NCBI GenBank assembly: GCA_026416815.1
Contig: JAOAEJ010000074.1
Span: forward strand, 1 to 55,268
Direction: 5' to 3'
Length of the DNA stretch: 55,268 nt
From: Clostridia bacterium
GTDB lineage: Bacteria; Bacillota; Clostridia; Acetivibrionales; DSM-2933
In this document: positions 10,101 to 17,293 of the stretch, piece after piece
Layout: each line of letters opens with the position of its first letter
How positions within the stretch are numbered: the first letter of the stretch is position 1
Program-made: the position numbers and the translations under genes
The notes under the pieces: generated by a model
The model's database searches: none
Told to the model about the DNA's origin: nothing
The model's input: only the letters and a program-made list of their open reading frames with translations

Positions 10101-11217
10101 CTTGGCATTAGAAAAAGGGTATCGAAGCATTATTGCGCAGGATGGAGAAAAAGGGGTTCAGATAGCTGCGGAAGTAAATCCTAGTGCTATCCTGTTGGAC
10201 ATCGGTCTACCGGGAATTAACGGATGGGAGGTTTTGGAAAGGTTAAGGCAAAACCCTGCGACAGCAAATATACCGGTTCATATTATATCCGGTGGTGAAA
10301 ACAAAAAAGACCCTAAGGGTAATGCTGCAATTGTAGGTTATTTAAAGAAGCCTGTCAGCATTGAAAAGTTTGAAGAAGCAATGAGAAGCATAGAAAATGC
10401 TGCAAAAAAGCCCTTCAAAAAGTTGCTTGTTTTAGATAGTGATAAATCCCATAGGGACAGTATTGAACAAATTATCGGAAATAAGGAAATAGTGATTACA
10501 ACTGTTGAAACGGGACAGGAAGCATATGAATTATTAAAATCTCAAGATTTTGATTGCATGATACTAGATATTAGCATAAAAGATATGTCAGGCTTTGAAC
10601 TGTTAGAGAGGCTCAGAGAGGAAAATGTCCTCAAAATTCCTTTGATAGTGCATACCGATAAAGAGTTGACACAGGATGAAGAGGGAAGGCTGCAAAAATA
10701 TGCAGAAAGTATAATAATCAAGGGATCTCGCTCCATGGAGAGATTAACTGCGGAAGCAAGCCTGTTCCTCCACGGCATAGACTCAAGGATACCGGAAAAG
10801 AAGCAGCGCATTATAAGGACCAACCTGGAAAAGGAGGAGTCTTTAAAGGGGAAAAAGATATTGATAGTAGATGACGATATGAGAAATGTTTTTGCTCTTT
10901 CCAGTGTATTAGAAGAGAAGGAGATAAAGGTGGTTGTAGGAAGGAACGGCATAGAGGGAATCCAAAAGCTAAAAGAAAACTCAGATATTGATTTGGCGCT
11001 TATGGATATCATGATGCCCGAAATGGATGGATGCACTGCAATGAGGGAAATCAGGAAAGACCCGAGGTTTTATAAAGTCCCTATTATTGCTCTGACTGCC
11101 AAGGCTATGAAGGAAGATAAAAATAAGTGCATAGAGGCCGGAGCAAGTGATTATCTGACTAAGCCTATCGATAATGAAAAGCTATTTTCACTTTTACGTG
11201 TGTGGCTGTATAGATAG
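7183..11217 (+). CDS. membrane hybrid histidine kinase: 4HB sensor, HAMP, GAF, HisKA, HATPase, three receivers
   Basis: A 1344-residue phosphorelay sensor. Order: TM1 (about 15-34), extracellular four-helix-bundle sensor, TM2 (about 301-324), HAMP (about 325-375), GAF (about 400-545), a coiled coil with tandem QQEELRQ.NEEL repeats (about 545-665), HisKA with His678 in SHELRTP, HATPase_c (NAFKFT, DTGIGIP, GGTGLGLS), then REC1 (Asp near 1006), REC2 (Asp near 1128) and REC3 (Asp near 1275, LMDIMMPEMDG, with a conserved KP). REC2 is divergent. A short CNAC segment lies between the ATPase and REC1. The start uses GGGG upstream; a second ATG is two codons later. Its stop codon TAG is formed by the end of repeat A3. 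Neighbours CheR, CheB and a diguanylate cyclase suggest a common signalling unit. The ligand is unknown. Confidence 0.93.
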   Translation: MSMYFLNKLRLSAKISLGFGIILLLSMVSIFFAYSGLNKNRDDFAQYSDIATESMLAGRIQANLLDSRIAFKNLVDMGDDSQQKVFEDRFNKMQGFINELKGGINNKEREKEVEHILSNASEYKDGFYQVLEYKKKRDDIYYNILSVKGPEMESRLSAIMESAYKNKDEIAAYGSAQALKHLLLARLHASKFFEKNDHKAAEIVNSEFSKLDEWLKYYQKSADSSKNKELTDIIFKDKEVYYNSFNEAVSVIENRNKVIKRLDQIGPEISKIAEDIKLSIINEQNTYAPKVKRNNDDSIKFMVILAALAAILSVFIIIGVMKVIVDPVRVVTNTFKDIADDGDTNLMVRLKVGSKDELGDMATHFNKFMEKLQRIMQQNKDQNWLKTGQAELSDKLRGEQDITSLAQNIITYTAKYLNAQIGAIYVKTEDNILKMLGSYAYSRRKNISSEIKSGEGLVGQAVLEKQAIVVTSVPDDYIKVSSGVGEAVPRNILMSPCIYNDEVRCVIELGSFHEFNDIQMELMRIIGETIAISISTAEDRAKMKELLNKTLQQAQKLQIQQEELRQNNEELAEQTKALRESEARLQTQQEELRQSNEELEEQTRALKESEANLQAQQEELRVINEELEERTRSLERQRNEISVKNHNLKLAQREIEEKAGALEVASKYKSEFLANVSHELRTPLNSILALSQLLAAKADTSPLTEKQLEFARTIHSSGKDLLNLINDILDLSKVEAGKMDINIENMHFSGLTDYVQRAFEPIAEEKGLRLTVNIEDDLPQYMVTDAQRVQQIVNNLLSNAFKFTHQGEVRLEIGRPQKNDLKNPTIDCKNSIAFTVSDTGIGIPKDKQSVIFEAFKQSDGTTSRKYGGTGLGLSISREFARLMGGTIHLQSEEGKGSTFTLILPEKITEFAVFEQAAAAKEHEITDGRCNACGIVVPVVEVQQQADFDESIYKNGKTLLIIEDDRHFSNVLSDLALEKGYRSIIAQDGEKGVQIAAEVNPSAILLDIGLPGINGWEVLERLRQNPATANIPVHIISGGENKKDPKGNAAIVGYLKKPVSIEKFEEAMRSIENAAKKPFKKLLVLDSDKSHRDSIEQIIGNKEIVITTVETGQEAYELLKSQDFDCMILDISIKDMSGFELLERLREENVLKIPLIVHTDKELTQDEEGRLQKYAESIIIKGSRSMERLTAEASLFLHGIDSRIPEKKQRIIRTNLEKEESLKGKKILIVDDDMRNVFALSSVLEEKEIKVVVGRNGIEGIQKLKENSDIDLALMDIMMPEMDGCTAMREIRKDPRFYKVPIIALTAKAMKEDKNKCIEAGASDYLTKPIDNEKLFSLLRVWLYR

Positions 11218-11366
11218 ATGTAAATCACTGTAAAACTTAAAATTGGGGGTGCAGGGGGCGTAGCCCCCTATGCTTGCGGCTTTGCAGCAAAATAAAAAAT
11301 TCCCTCCTTTGAGGAGTGGCAGGGGTGGTGGCGAAATTTTTTTACTTTATAGCAAACCATCTATAT
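11211..11366 (+). repeat. family A repeat, copy A3, overlapping the kinase stop codon
   Basis: Three hairpins as in A1 (GCAGGGGGC/GCCCCCT, TTGCGGC/GCaGCAA with a mismatch, CCCTCC/GGAGtGG). The left end TATAGATAG supplies the TAG stop of the kinase gene; the right end runs into ATCTATATAGATA, which it shares with repeat B1. Confidence 0.78.
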
Positions 11367-11466
11367 AGATAACCAAAGTTAAACTTAGTGATTTCCAGCT
11401 AGGGAAACACCTGTGATAAGTGGTGGTTTCCTAGCTGGAAAAAATCACTTTTAAGTTTGGTTATCT
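11367..11466 (+). repeat. family B palindromic repeat, copy B1
   Basis: Ends AGATAACC/GGTTATCT and inner arms with TAGTGATTT and AAATCACTT enclose CCAGCTAGGGAAA pairing with TTTCCTAGCTGG. The loop contains CTGTGATAAGTG, which recurs in the other B copies. The whole element can fold as one long hairpin and lies 40 bases before the CheR gene. Confidence 0.82.
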
Positions 11467-11505
11467 CTAAACCGAAGAAATTACTTAAGCTGAAATCATA
11501 AGGAA

Positions 11506-12345
11506 GTGAGGCATATAGAAGCTTTACAAAATGAAGATATAGAAATCCAATTGTTGATAGAGGCAATTTTTCTGAAGTACGGATACGATTTCAGGGGATA
11601 CTCAAGAGCACATATGAAAAGGAGAATCATGAGAAGGCTGACCATTTCAGGGATTGACAGCATATCGGAAATGCAGCGGCTTGTGATATATGACCGTGAA
11701 TTCTTTGAGAAACTCCTAGGAGACTTCTCAATAAATGTAACGGAAATGTTTCGGGATCCATCCTTTTATAAGGCATTCAGAAAGGAGGTAGTACCGGTTT
11801 TACAGACGTATCCGTTTATAAAGGTTTGGCATGCAGGGTGTTCCACTGGAGAAGAGGTATATTCTATGGCAATCCTTTTAAAGGAAGAAGGTCTGTACGA
11901 ACGCAGCCAGATATATGCAACTGATTTTAATGAGGAAGTACTTCAAAAAGCCAAGGAAGGAATATATCCTATAGAAGCTATAAAGGAATATACTTACAAT
12001 TACCAGCATGCCGGAGGGAAAGCAGCCTTTGCCGATTATTATGTAGCTAAATATGATTCGGCAATACTTGAACCATCACTCAAGAAAAAGGTTATATTTG
12101 CGGATCACAATCTTGTGACCGATGGTGTATTTGGTGAAATGAATGTAGTTATATGCCGGAATGTCCTTATTTATTTTGATAAAGAGCTTCAAAACAAGGT
12201 TGTGGGACTATTTCATGAAAGCTTGTGTAATGGAGGCTTCCTTTGCTTGGGTTCCAAGGAAAGCCTTAGATTCAATAAATATGTAGATAACTTTGACCCC
12301 GTAATTGAAAATGAAAAAGTTTACAGGAAGAAGTTTGGTTGCTAA
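11506..12345 (+). CDS. CheR-type protein-glutamate methyltransferase
   Basis: SAM-dependent methyltransferase that esterifies glutamates on chemoreceptor-like proteins. The 279 residues hold an N-terminal helical CheR domain (YDFRGYSRAHMKRRIMRRL; INVTEMFRDPSFY) and a Rossmann SAM-binding domain (VWHAGCSTGEEVYS; IYATDFN; VVICRNVLIYFD). It lacks the C-terminal TPR or kinase fusions seen in some relatives. The GTG start overlaps the AAGGAAGTGAGG site with poor spacing, so the true start is uncertain by a few codons; no in-frame ATG lies nearby. Together with the following CheB it probably modifies a membrane sensor, possibly the adjacent kinase, which lacks a classic MCP signalling tip; that target is inferred. 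Confidence 0.88.
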   Translation: MRHIEALQNEDIEIQLLIEAIFLKYGYDFRGYSRAHMKRRIMRRLTISGIDSISEMQRLVIYDREFFEKLLGDFSINVTEMFRDPSFYKAFRKEVVPVLQTYPFIKVWHAGCSTGEEVYSMAILLKEEGLYERSQIYATDFNEEVLQKAKEGIYPIEAIKEYTYNYQHAGGKAAFADYYVAKYDSAILEPSLKKKVIFADHNLVTDGVFGEMNVVICRNVLIYFDKELQNKVVGLFHESLCNGGFLCLGSKESLRFNKYVDNFDPVIENEKVYRKKFGC

Positions 12346-12360
12346 AGACAGGTGATGAAA

Positions 12361-12936
12361 ATGAAGTATGAGGCTATTGTTATAGGTGCCTCAACCGGTG
12401 GTATGAATGCACTAAAGGTTGTATTATCTGCTTTGCCGAAAAAGTTTTCAGTTCCGGTATTAGTTGTACAGCATTTAAGTCCTCGTTCGGACAGTTATCT
12501 TGTGGAATACCTTTCGAAGGCCTGCAAGGTTATGGTAAAAGAGGCCGACGAGAAGGAAAAAGCACTTCCAGGGTATGTATATATTGCTCCGCCCAATTAT
12601 CATCTGTTGGTGGAAAAGGATAGGTGCCTGGCATTATCCACTGAGGAAAGAGTCAACTATGCCAGACCTTCGGTGGATGTACTTTTTGAGTCTGCAGCTG
12701 ACGCCTATGGAAGAAGTCTTATAGGCATTATTCTAACCGGGGCAAATTATGATGGAAGTAAAGGGCTTAGGAGGATAAAGCAGTGTGGAGGTCTTGCAAT
12801 TGTACAGGATCCATGCTCGGCTGAAGCGGACGCAATGCCCAAGGCGGCAATACAAGCAGTAAATGTAGACTATGTAATTACACTTGACAAGATAGCACCA
12901 CTGTTAAATAAACTAACAGAAGAAATAGGGGAGTAG
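12361..12936 (+). CDS. CheB-type protein-glutamate methylesterase, stand-alone catalytic domain
   Basis: Hydrolyses glutamyl methyl esters (and may deamidate glutamines), opposing CheR. The 191-residue protein has only the catalytic domain: GASTGG with the nucleophile Ser11, QHL with His38, and the catalytic Asp in TGANYDGSKG. The N-terminal receiver of classical CheB is missing, so activity is not controlled by direct phosphorylation. ATG 12361 is chosen because AGGTGAT, fully complementary to the 16S tail, lies at ideal distance; GTG 12352 or ATG 12355 are alternatives. It follows CheR by 15 bases and precedes the diguanylate cyclase by four, a tight operon. Confidence 0.9.
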   Translation: MKYEAIVIGASTGGMNALKVVLSALPKKFSVPVLVVQHLSPRSDSYLVEYLSKACKVMVKEADEKEKALPGYVYIAPPNYHLLVEKDRCLALSTEERVNYARPSVDVLFESAADAYGRSLIGIILTGANYDGSKGLRRIKQCGGLAIVQDPCSAEADAMPKAAIQAVNVDYVITLDKIAPLLNKLTEEIGE

Positions 12937-12940
12937 TGTT

Positions 12941-13954
12941 ATGGGAAAAGGATTTGATGATTTAGCTCAGGGAGAAAATGTTAATGTATTGATTGTTGAT
13001 GACAGGCCGGAAAACTTACTTGTGCTTGAAAGCATACTGGAGGGCCTTGATTGCAATATTGTTAAGGCTACGTCGGGGAATGAGGCACTGGGGTTGATGT
13101 TGGATTATGACTTTGCACTTGTATTGCTTGATGTTCAAATGCCTGAAATGGATGGATTTGAAACTGCAGAACTTATGCGGGGGAGTGAGCTGACCCGTAA
13201 TATTCCGATAATATTTGTTACAGCTATTAGTAAAGAGCAAAGGTGCATTTTTAAGGGATATGAGGTTGGTGCTGTTGACTACCTTTTTAAGCCTATTGAG
13301 CCAGTCATTCTTAAGAGCAAGGTTAAGGTATTTATAGAGCTATATACTCAGAAGAGGCTGTTGGAGGAGCAAACAAAGCTGCTGGAACTGAAGGTTAAAG
13401 AGCTGACAGAGCTTAAAGAGGAGAATGAAAAGCTTGAAAGTTTGTCAATTCGCGATGGTTTGACAGGAATACCTAATCGCCGGTATTTTGACCAGTATAT
13501 AGAGATGAACTGGAAGAGTTGTGCGAGGGAAGCTGTTCCGCTATCCTTGATTATGATAGATATAGACTATTTTAAAGACTACAATGATAATTACGGGCAC
13601 CCTAAGGGAGATGATTGCTTGATACAGGTAGCACAAACCCTGGCTTCGGGTGCTAAAAGGCCTACAGACCTTGTTGCACGCTATGGCGGTGAGGAGTTTG
13701 CAGTAGTGCTGCCCGGTACAGGCAGTGAAGGGGCAAAAAAGGTAGCAGAGCGAATAAGAAGGGATATTGAGTCAATGGGACTTACCCACGAATATTCGAA
13801 AGTAAAGCCCTATGTTACAGTCAGTCTTGGAGTAGCCACCATACTACCAAGCCAAGGAAGATACGCAGACCAGTTTATCAACAGTGCCGATAAAGCCCTT
13901 TACCAGGCAAAGCAAGAAGGCCGCAACAGGGTGGTATCCGTCGAACTGCCTTAA
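12941..13954 (+). CDS. response-regulator diguanylate cyclase (REC-GGDEF)
   Basis: Makes cyclic di-GMP from two GTP when its receiver is phosphorylated. In 337 residues: REC (about 14-130) with acidic residues VDDRPEN, phospho-acceptor Asp64 in LLDVQMPEMDG, TA and K(P); a Leu/Glu-rich coiled-coil linker (about 130-170); and GGDEF domain with active-site GGEEF (249-253). RPTD at 239-242, five residues before GGEEF, is a complete inhibitory I-site, so product inhibition is expected. It lies four bases after CheB and presumably receives phosphate from the hybrid kinase upstream. GGGGAG precedes the ATG. A c-di-GMP riboswitch lies ~6 kb downstream, a possible output. Confidence 0.93.
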   Translation: MGKGFDDLAQGENVNVLIVDDRPENLLVLESILEGLDCNIVKATSGNEALGLMLDYDFALVLLDVQMPEMDGFETAELMRGSELTRNIPIIFVTAISKEQRCIFKGYEVGAVDYLFKPIEPVILKSKVKVFIELYTQKRLLEEQTKLLELKVKELTELKEENEKLESLSIRDGLTGIPNRRYFDQYIEMNWKSCAREAVPLSLIMIDIDYFKDYNDNYGHPKGDDCLIQVAQTLASGAKRPTDLVARYGGEEFAVVLPGTGSEGAKKVAERIRRDIESMGLTHEYSKVKPYVTVSLGVATILPSQGRYADQFINSADKALYQAKQEGRNRVVSVELP

Positions 13955-13980
13955 TGCTCATAGTGGGAAGGAATTGAGAT

Positions 13981-14832
13981 ATGGACAAAAATGATATAGT
14001 GCTTATTACAGGTGCAAACTCCGGCATGGGGAAAGCGATAGCAGCGGAGATTGCAAGAACGGGAGCCAAGGTTATAATGCTCTGCCGCAGCAAAGAGCGG
14101 GGAGAAGAAGCGCTGAATGAGGTAAAGGAGCTAAGCGGCAGCACGACTGTGGAGCTTATGCTGTGCGATTTGGGATATAAAAAAGAAATTAGAGAGTTTT
14201 GCAGAGAATTCATACGCCGATTCGGAAGGTTAAATGTCCTGATTAATAATGCCGGTGTCATCCTTCCGGGAAGGCATACGACCAGGGATGGATATGAGCT
14301 GCAGTTTGGAGTAAATCATCTGGGGCATTTCCTGCTGACAAACCTGCTGCTGGATACCATGATAAAAAGTTCTCCTGCCAGGATTGTTAATGTGTCTTCC
14401 GGGGCTCACAAATCAGGTAAGATCCATTTTGAGGATATCAACCTGGAGAAAAAGTACAATGTCTGGCGATCCTACTCCCAATCCAAGCTAGCCAACGTAC
14501 TGTTTACCTATGAGCTGGCAAGGCGTTTGGAGGGTACGGGAGTAACGGCAAATTGCCTTCATCCCGGCGCAGTCGCTACAAATATGGGGATCAACCGTGA
14601 AACAGGCTTTGGGACACTTATCACAAGGATATTGAAGCCCTTCTTCCAGACCCCTGCAGAAGGAGCTAGTACGACTATATATCTTGCGACATCCCCAGAG
14701 GTTGAAGGAGTTACGGGAAAATATTACTATATGAAAAAGCAGATACCGTCTTCAAAGAGTTCTTACGATGTGGAACTTGCCCGAAAGCTGTGGGATCTAA
14801 GTGTAAAATTGACAGGGTTGGATGAAAAGTAG
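13981..14832 (+). CDS. short-chain dehydrogenase/reductase, retinol-dehydrogenase-like
   Basis: NAD(P)-dependent oxidoreductase of the classical SDR family; substrate unknown. The 283 residues show the cofactor motif TGANSGMG (10-17), CDLG, NNAG, the catalytic Ser in NVSSGAH (about 139-140) and Tyr165-x-x-x-Lys169 in YSQSKLAN, then HPGAVATNM. This arrangement resembles the RDH/WWOX-like branch often annotated as an oxidoreductase acting on hydrophobic alcohols, without biochemical support in clostridia. It follows the diguanylate cyclase by 26 bases with a GGAAGG site, so it may be co-transcribed, though no functional link is evident. Confidence 0.88.
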   Translation: MDKNDIVLITGANSGMGKAIAAEIARTGAKVIMLCRSKERGEEALNEVKELSGSTTVELMLCDLGYKKEIREFCREFIRRFGRLNVLINNAGVILPGRHTTRDGYELQFGVNHLGHFLLTNLLLDTMIKSSPARIVNVSSGAHKSGKIHFEDINLEKKYNVWRSYSQSKLANVLFTYELARRLEGTGVTANCLHPGAVATNMGINRETGFGTLITRILKPFFQTPAEGASTTIYLATSPEVEGVTGKYYYMKKQIPSSKSSYDVELARKLWDLSVKLTGLDEK

Positions 14833-14894
14833 GGCATTTACCAGCCTAATTTTTAATTATACTGAATATTGTGGTATAGCGTATTTATACATAT

Positions 14895-14952
14895 AAAGGA
14901 GACTGTAGCGAATATAAGTAAGGGTTTATATAATACCTCAACAGTCTCCTTT
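14895..14952. terminator. bidirectional inverted repeat between convergent genes
   Basis: AAAGGAGACTGT and ACAGTCTCCTTT form a perfect 12-bp stem around a 34-base AT-rich loop. It lies between the converging SDR and acetyltransferase genes, where a shared terminator is expected. The long loop and weak T-run are atypical. Confidence 0.5.
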
Positions 14953-14990
14953 GCTATTGTGTTTTGCATTGTTTATAAAATGGAGTAATA

Positions 14991-15545
14991 TTAAATGCTT
15001 TTAATAACTCTGCATGGGTTTCCTACAGCAATTACATTATCAGGTATATCTTTGGTCACGACACTCCCTGCTCCTATAGTTACGTTATTCCCAATTTTCA
15101 CTCCCGGGCATATTATTGTTCCGCCGCCAATCCACACATTATTTCCTATACTAATTGGTCTAGCGTATTCTTTGCCAGTTAGTCTTTCTGTAGGGTCAAT
15201 AGGGTGAGCAGCAGTATATATTTGAACATTTGGTGCTAAAAGTACATTATCCCCTATTTTGACCTTGTTCACATCGAGTATGGTACATCCATAGTTAGCA
15301 TAAAAATTCACACCTATCTCAATATTATAACCATAATCACAGTTAAACGGTGCTTCAATGTGGAACAAGCCTTTAAAAACAATCAACTTCTTTAAGATTT
15401 CCTGCCTTTTTTCTTTTTCACTTGGTTTTGTATGATTAAACTCAAAAGTTAAATTTTTGGCGTAATCTCTTTCCTTGATCAACTCTCCATCACCAGCATT
15501 ATAAAATTCGCCTGCTAACATTTTTTCTTTTTCGCTTAATTCCAT
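14991..15545 (-). CDS. sugar O-acetyltransferase, maltose/galactoside type (LacA/Maa family)
   Basis: Transfers acetyl from acetyl-CoA to a sugar hydroxyl; trimeric left-handed beta-helix enzyme, cytosolic. The 184 residues comprise an N-terminal Mac domain (KEKMLAGEFYNAGDGEL) and hexapeptide repeats (IGDNVLLAPNV, IGNNVWIGGGTII, IGNNVTIGAGSVVTKDIP), with the catalytic His in TAAHPIDP and the typical C-terminus VGNPCRVIK. Length matches the family. GGAGAG precedes the ATG. It is convergent with the SDR gene. The exact sugar acceptor cannot be told from sequence. Confidence 0.9.
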   Translation of the reverse strand: MELSEKEKMLAGEFYNAGDGELIKERDYAKNLTFEFNHTKPSEKEKRQEILKKLIVFKGLFHIEAPFNCDYGYNIEIGVNFYANYGCTILDVNKVKIGDNVLLAPNVQIYTAAHPIDPTERLTGKEYARPISIGNNVWIGGGTIICPGVKIGNNVTIGAGSVVTKDIPDNVIAVGNPCRVIKSI

Positions 15546-15745
15546 TTACTACTCTCCTTCAGTTAAATTTACCCAGTAGATTCACAACAATAATTAGACT
15601 TATAATAGTGCAAAACGGTTTTTAAGTAAAATACTTTTTTACAAAATATATAGGCTCTATTGATATGGAGGGTGTATAATCTATATATAAAACGGACTAA
15701 TTGAGCCCTTGAAGACTTTGAGAGGAATAAGCTCTAGAAACTATC

Positions 15746-15868
15746 TATATAAATTGCGATAATGATATTACAAGGAAAAATTTGATTATCGCAATATAAC
15801 TTAAGGTAAGAAATTGCAAAAAAATTTAGGGAGAACTTCGTTGTAGATTCTTTTTTGCAATTTATATA
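15746..15868 (+). repeat. family C repeat, copy C2 (MITE-like, 123 bp)
   Basis: TATATAAATTGC at the left end and GCAATTTATATA at the right are near-perfect inverted ends. The left half pairs TTGCGATAAT with ATTATCGCAA; the right half pairs AAATTGCAAAAAA with TTTTTTGCAATTT and has a loop with TTTAGGGAGAACTTCG. It is the reverse of C1 and lies 54 bases before the next start codon. Confidence 0.78.
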
Positions 15869-15922
15869 TGTGCACAATAAGTGATATAAAATAAGTTTAA
15901 TTCAGTTAGGGGGATTTGCATT

Positions 15923-16657
15923 ATGAAGAGGCAGAAAATCAGAAAAGCATTAACAATAATATCTTTCCTATTATTTCCTATTACCATTTACTATTTTTCA
16001 CCCTATTTGATTATACTAGGGGCATTTGAGGGGATAGTCACTGGAAGTTTTATTGTGTTTGCGGCTATGTTCCTGGGCGCACTAGTCTTCGGGAGGCTTT
16101 TTTGCGGTTGGATTTGCCCTGTAGGCGGGCTGCAGGAGTGCTGTACCCTTGCTTCCGACAAGAAAGCAAAGGGAGGAAAGCTTGATTGGATAAAATACTT
16201 CATATGGGCACCGTGGATGATAACAATAATAGCTGCACTTATTTCGGCAGGCGGTATTCATAAAATAGATTTCCTCTACCAGACCCAATATGGTATATCA
16301 GTTTCTGCGCCTCCTGCATATATAATATATTACGGTGTTGTAGGTCTGATTGTATTTTTAGCTCTCAAGACGGGTAAGCGCTCCTTCTGTCATTATGTGT
16401 GCTGGATGGCTCCATTTATGATGTTGGGGAGTAAAATTAAAAACTCAATTAAATATCCTTCAGTTCATTTAAAATCGGATAAGGCTAAGTGTACCAGTTG
16501 TAAACTTTGCAGTAAGAAATGCCCTATGAGCCTGGAGGTCAGCAGCATGGTGCAGGAAAACAAGATGAACAATTCCGAATGTATATTGTGTGGAGAATGT
16601 ATTGATACTTGTGCAAGAGGAGCTATAAAATATGGCTTTAGGGTACATGGAAAATAA
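15923..16657 (+). CDS. membrane-bound 4Fe-4S protein, NapH/NosR-C-terminal-like
   Basis: Probable electron-transfer membrane protein. The 244 residues have about four hydrophobic segments (15-33, 37-60, 88-105, 130-150), cysteine motifs of the polyferredoxin membrane family (LFCGWICPVGG; SFCHYVCWMAPF) and a C-terminal ferredoxin domain with two 4Fe-4S motifs (CTSCKLCSKKCP and CILCGECIDTCARG). Such proteins pass electrons between membrane quinol or NADH partners and periplasmic or cytosolic reductases, or serve in cofactor maturation. No partner is adjacent. AGGGGGA precedes the ATG. Function beyond electron transfer is not inferable. Confidence 0.85.
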   Translation: MKRQKIRKALTIISFLLFPITIYYFSPYLIILGAFEGIVTGSFIVFAAMFLGALVFGRLFCGWICPVGGLQECCTLASDKKAKGGKLDWIKYFIWAPWMITIIAALISAGGIHKIDFLYQTQYGISVSAPPAYIIYYGVVGLIVFLALKTGKRSFCHYVCWMAPFMMLGSKIKNSIKYPSVHLKSDKAKCTSCKLCSKKCPMSLEVSSMVQENKMNNSECILCGECIDTCARGAIKYGFRVHGK

Positions 16658-16714
16658 TTTTGGATGTTAATAAAAACAGTGGGTATATAGAATTCTAGAA
16701 GAGTAGATTTAATA

Positions 16715-16756
16715 AGCAATTTGTCCAGAGTGTTAGTGGCAGATTGCTTTTCCTTT
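16715..16756 (+). terminator. terminator after the 4Fe-4S gene
   Basis: AGCAATTTGTCC pairs imperfectly with GGCAGATTGCT and is followed by TTTTCCTTTT. Confidence 0.6.
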
Positions 16757-16761
16757 TGAAG

Positions 16762-16883
16762 CTCTCTACTAAAGATAGTTTACTGTAAAAGTGATTTTAT
16801 CCAGTTAGGCAAAGCGCACTTACCACAGCTTATTGCCTAACTGGAAATCACTAAGTTTACAGTAAACTATCTTTAGTAGAGAG
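16762..16883 (+). repeat. family B palindromic repeat, copy B2 (longest)
   Basis: The outer arms (CTCTCTACTAAAGATAG with its complement) extend the element to 122 bp. Next come GTTTACTGTAAAAGTGATTT and its near-complement, then CCAGTTAGGCAA pairing TTGCCTAACTGG, and a loop with CACTTACCACAG, the reverse complement of the B1/B4-type loop. Orientation is opposite to B1. Confidence 0.85.
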
Positions 16884-16888
16884 AAAAA

Positions 16889-16970
16889 TATAGACAACGA
16901 AACTTAAAACCCAAAACTAGTGGCGCAGGGATGGGGATAATATAATTTTTACTTTGCAGTAATCTATTTC
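16889..16970 (+). repeat. degenerate family A remnant
   Basis: The segment keeps the flanking pattern (AACTTAAAA...GGCGCAGGG...TTTTTACTTTGCAGTAA) of family A copies but has lost the three hairpins. It lies directly after B2, repeating the A/B adjacency seen elsewhere. Confidence 0.5.
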
Positions 16971-17071
16971 AATAAGTTGAATAAAGTTCACAATTATATT
17001 AAAATAATTAATATAAGAAGCATTTATTTTTAATAAAAACAGTCAAATGTATAATTTTTAGGAGGGTTTAT

Positions 17072-17293
17072 ATGGGTTTGTTTTCTAAAATTTTCAGCCA
17101 TTCCAGCAGGAAAGGGCACTACCCCCATCATAATCACGGCAGTAGCTATTATAAAAGACGTCACAAATCACATTCCGGATTGTTGGGATCAATTATTAGT
17201 GCAGTATTATCCGTAAAAAGCTATTCACATTCCCATTCCCACGGACACCATCATCGCCGTCGCCGTCACTCTCACTATAGCTCATGGTCCTAA
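17072..17293 (+). CDS. small His-rich basic protein of unknown function
   Basis: A 73-residue protein opening MGLFSKIFSH, with two His/Arg/Ser-rich blocks (about 11-33 and 52-73, including SHSHSHGHHHRRRRHSH) around a short hydrophobic stretch (about 36-48). The composition suggests binding of metal ions or an anionic partner. AGGAGGG precedes the ATG, so it is clearly meant to be translated. Its 3' end overlaps the start of the following kinase gene by ten bases, implying translational coupling. The Ser-rich segments could be substrates of that kinase; this is inference. No family is recognised. Confidence 0.7.
   Translation: MGLFSKIFSHSSRKGHYPHHNHGSSYYKRRHKSHSGLLGSIISAVLSVKSYSHSHSHGHHHRRRRHSHYSSWS

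Noticed and set aside
9630..10130. 166-codon open frame on the minus strand inside the histidine kinase.
   Set aside because: Antisense shadow of conserved kinase and receiver domains, with Ser/Leu-rich composition typical of shadows and no family match.
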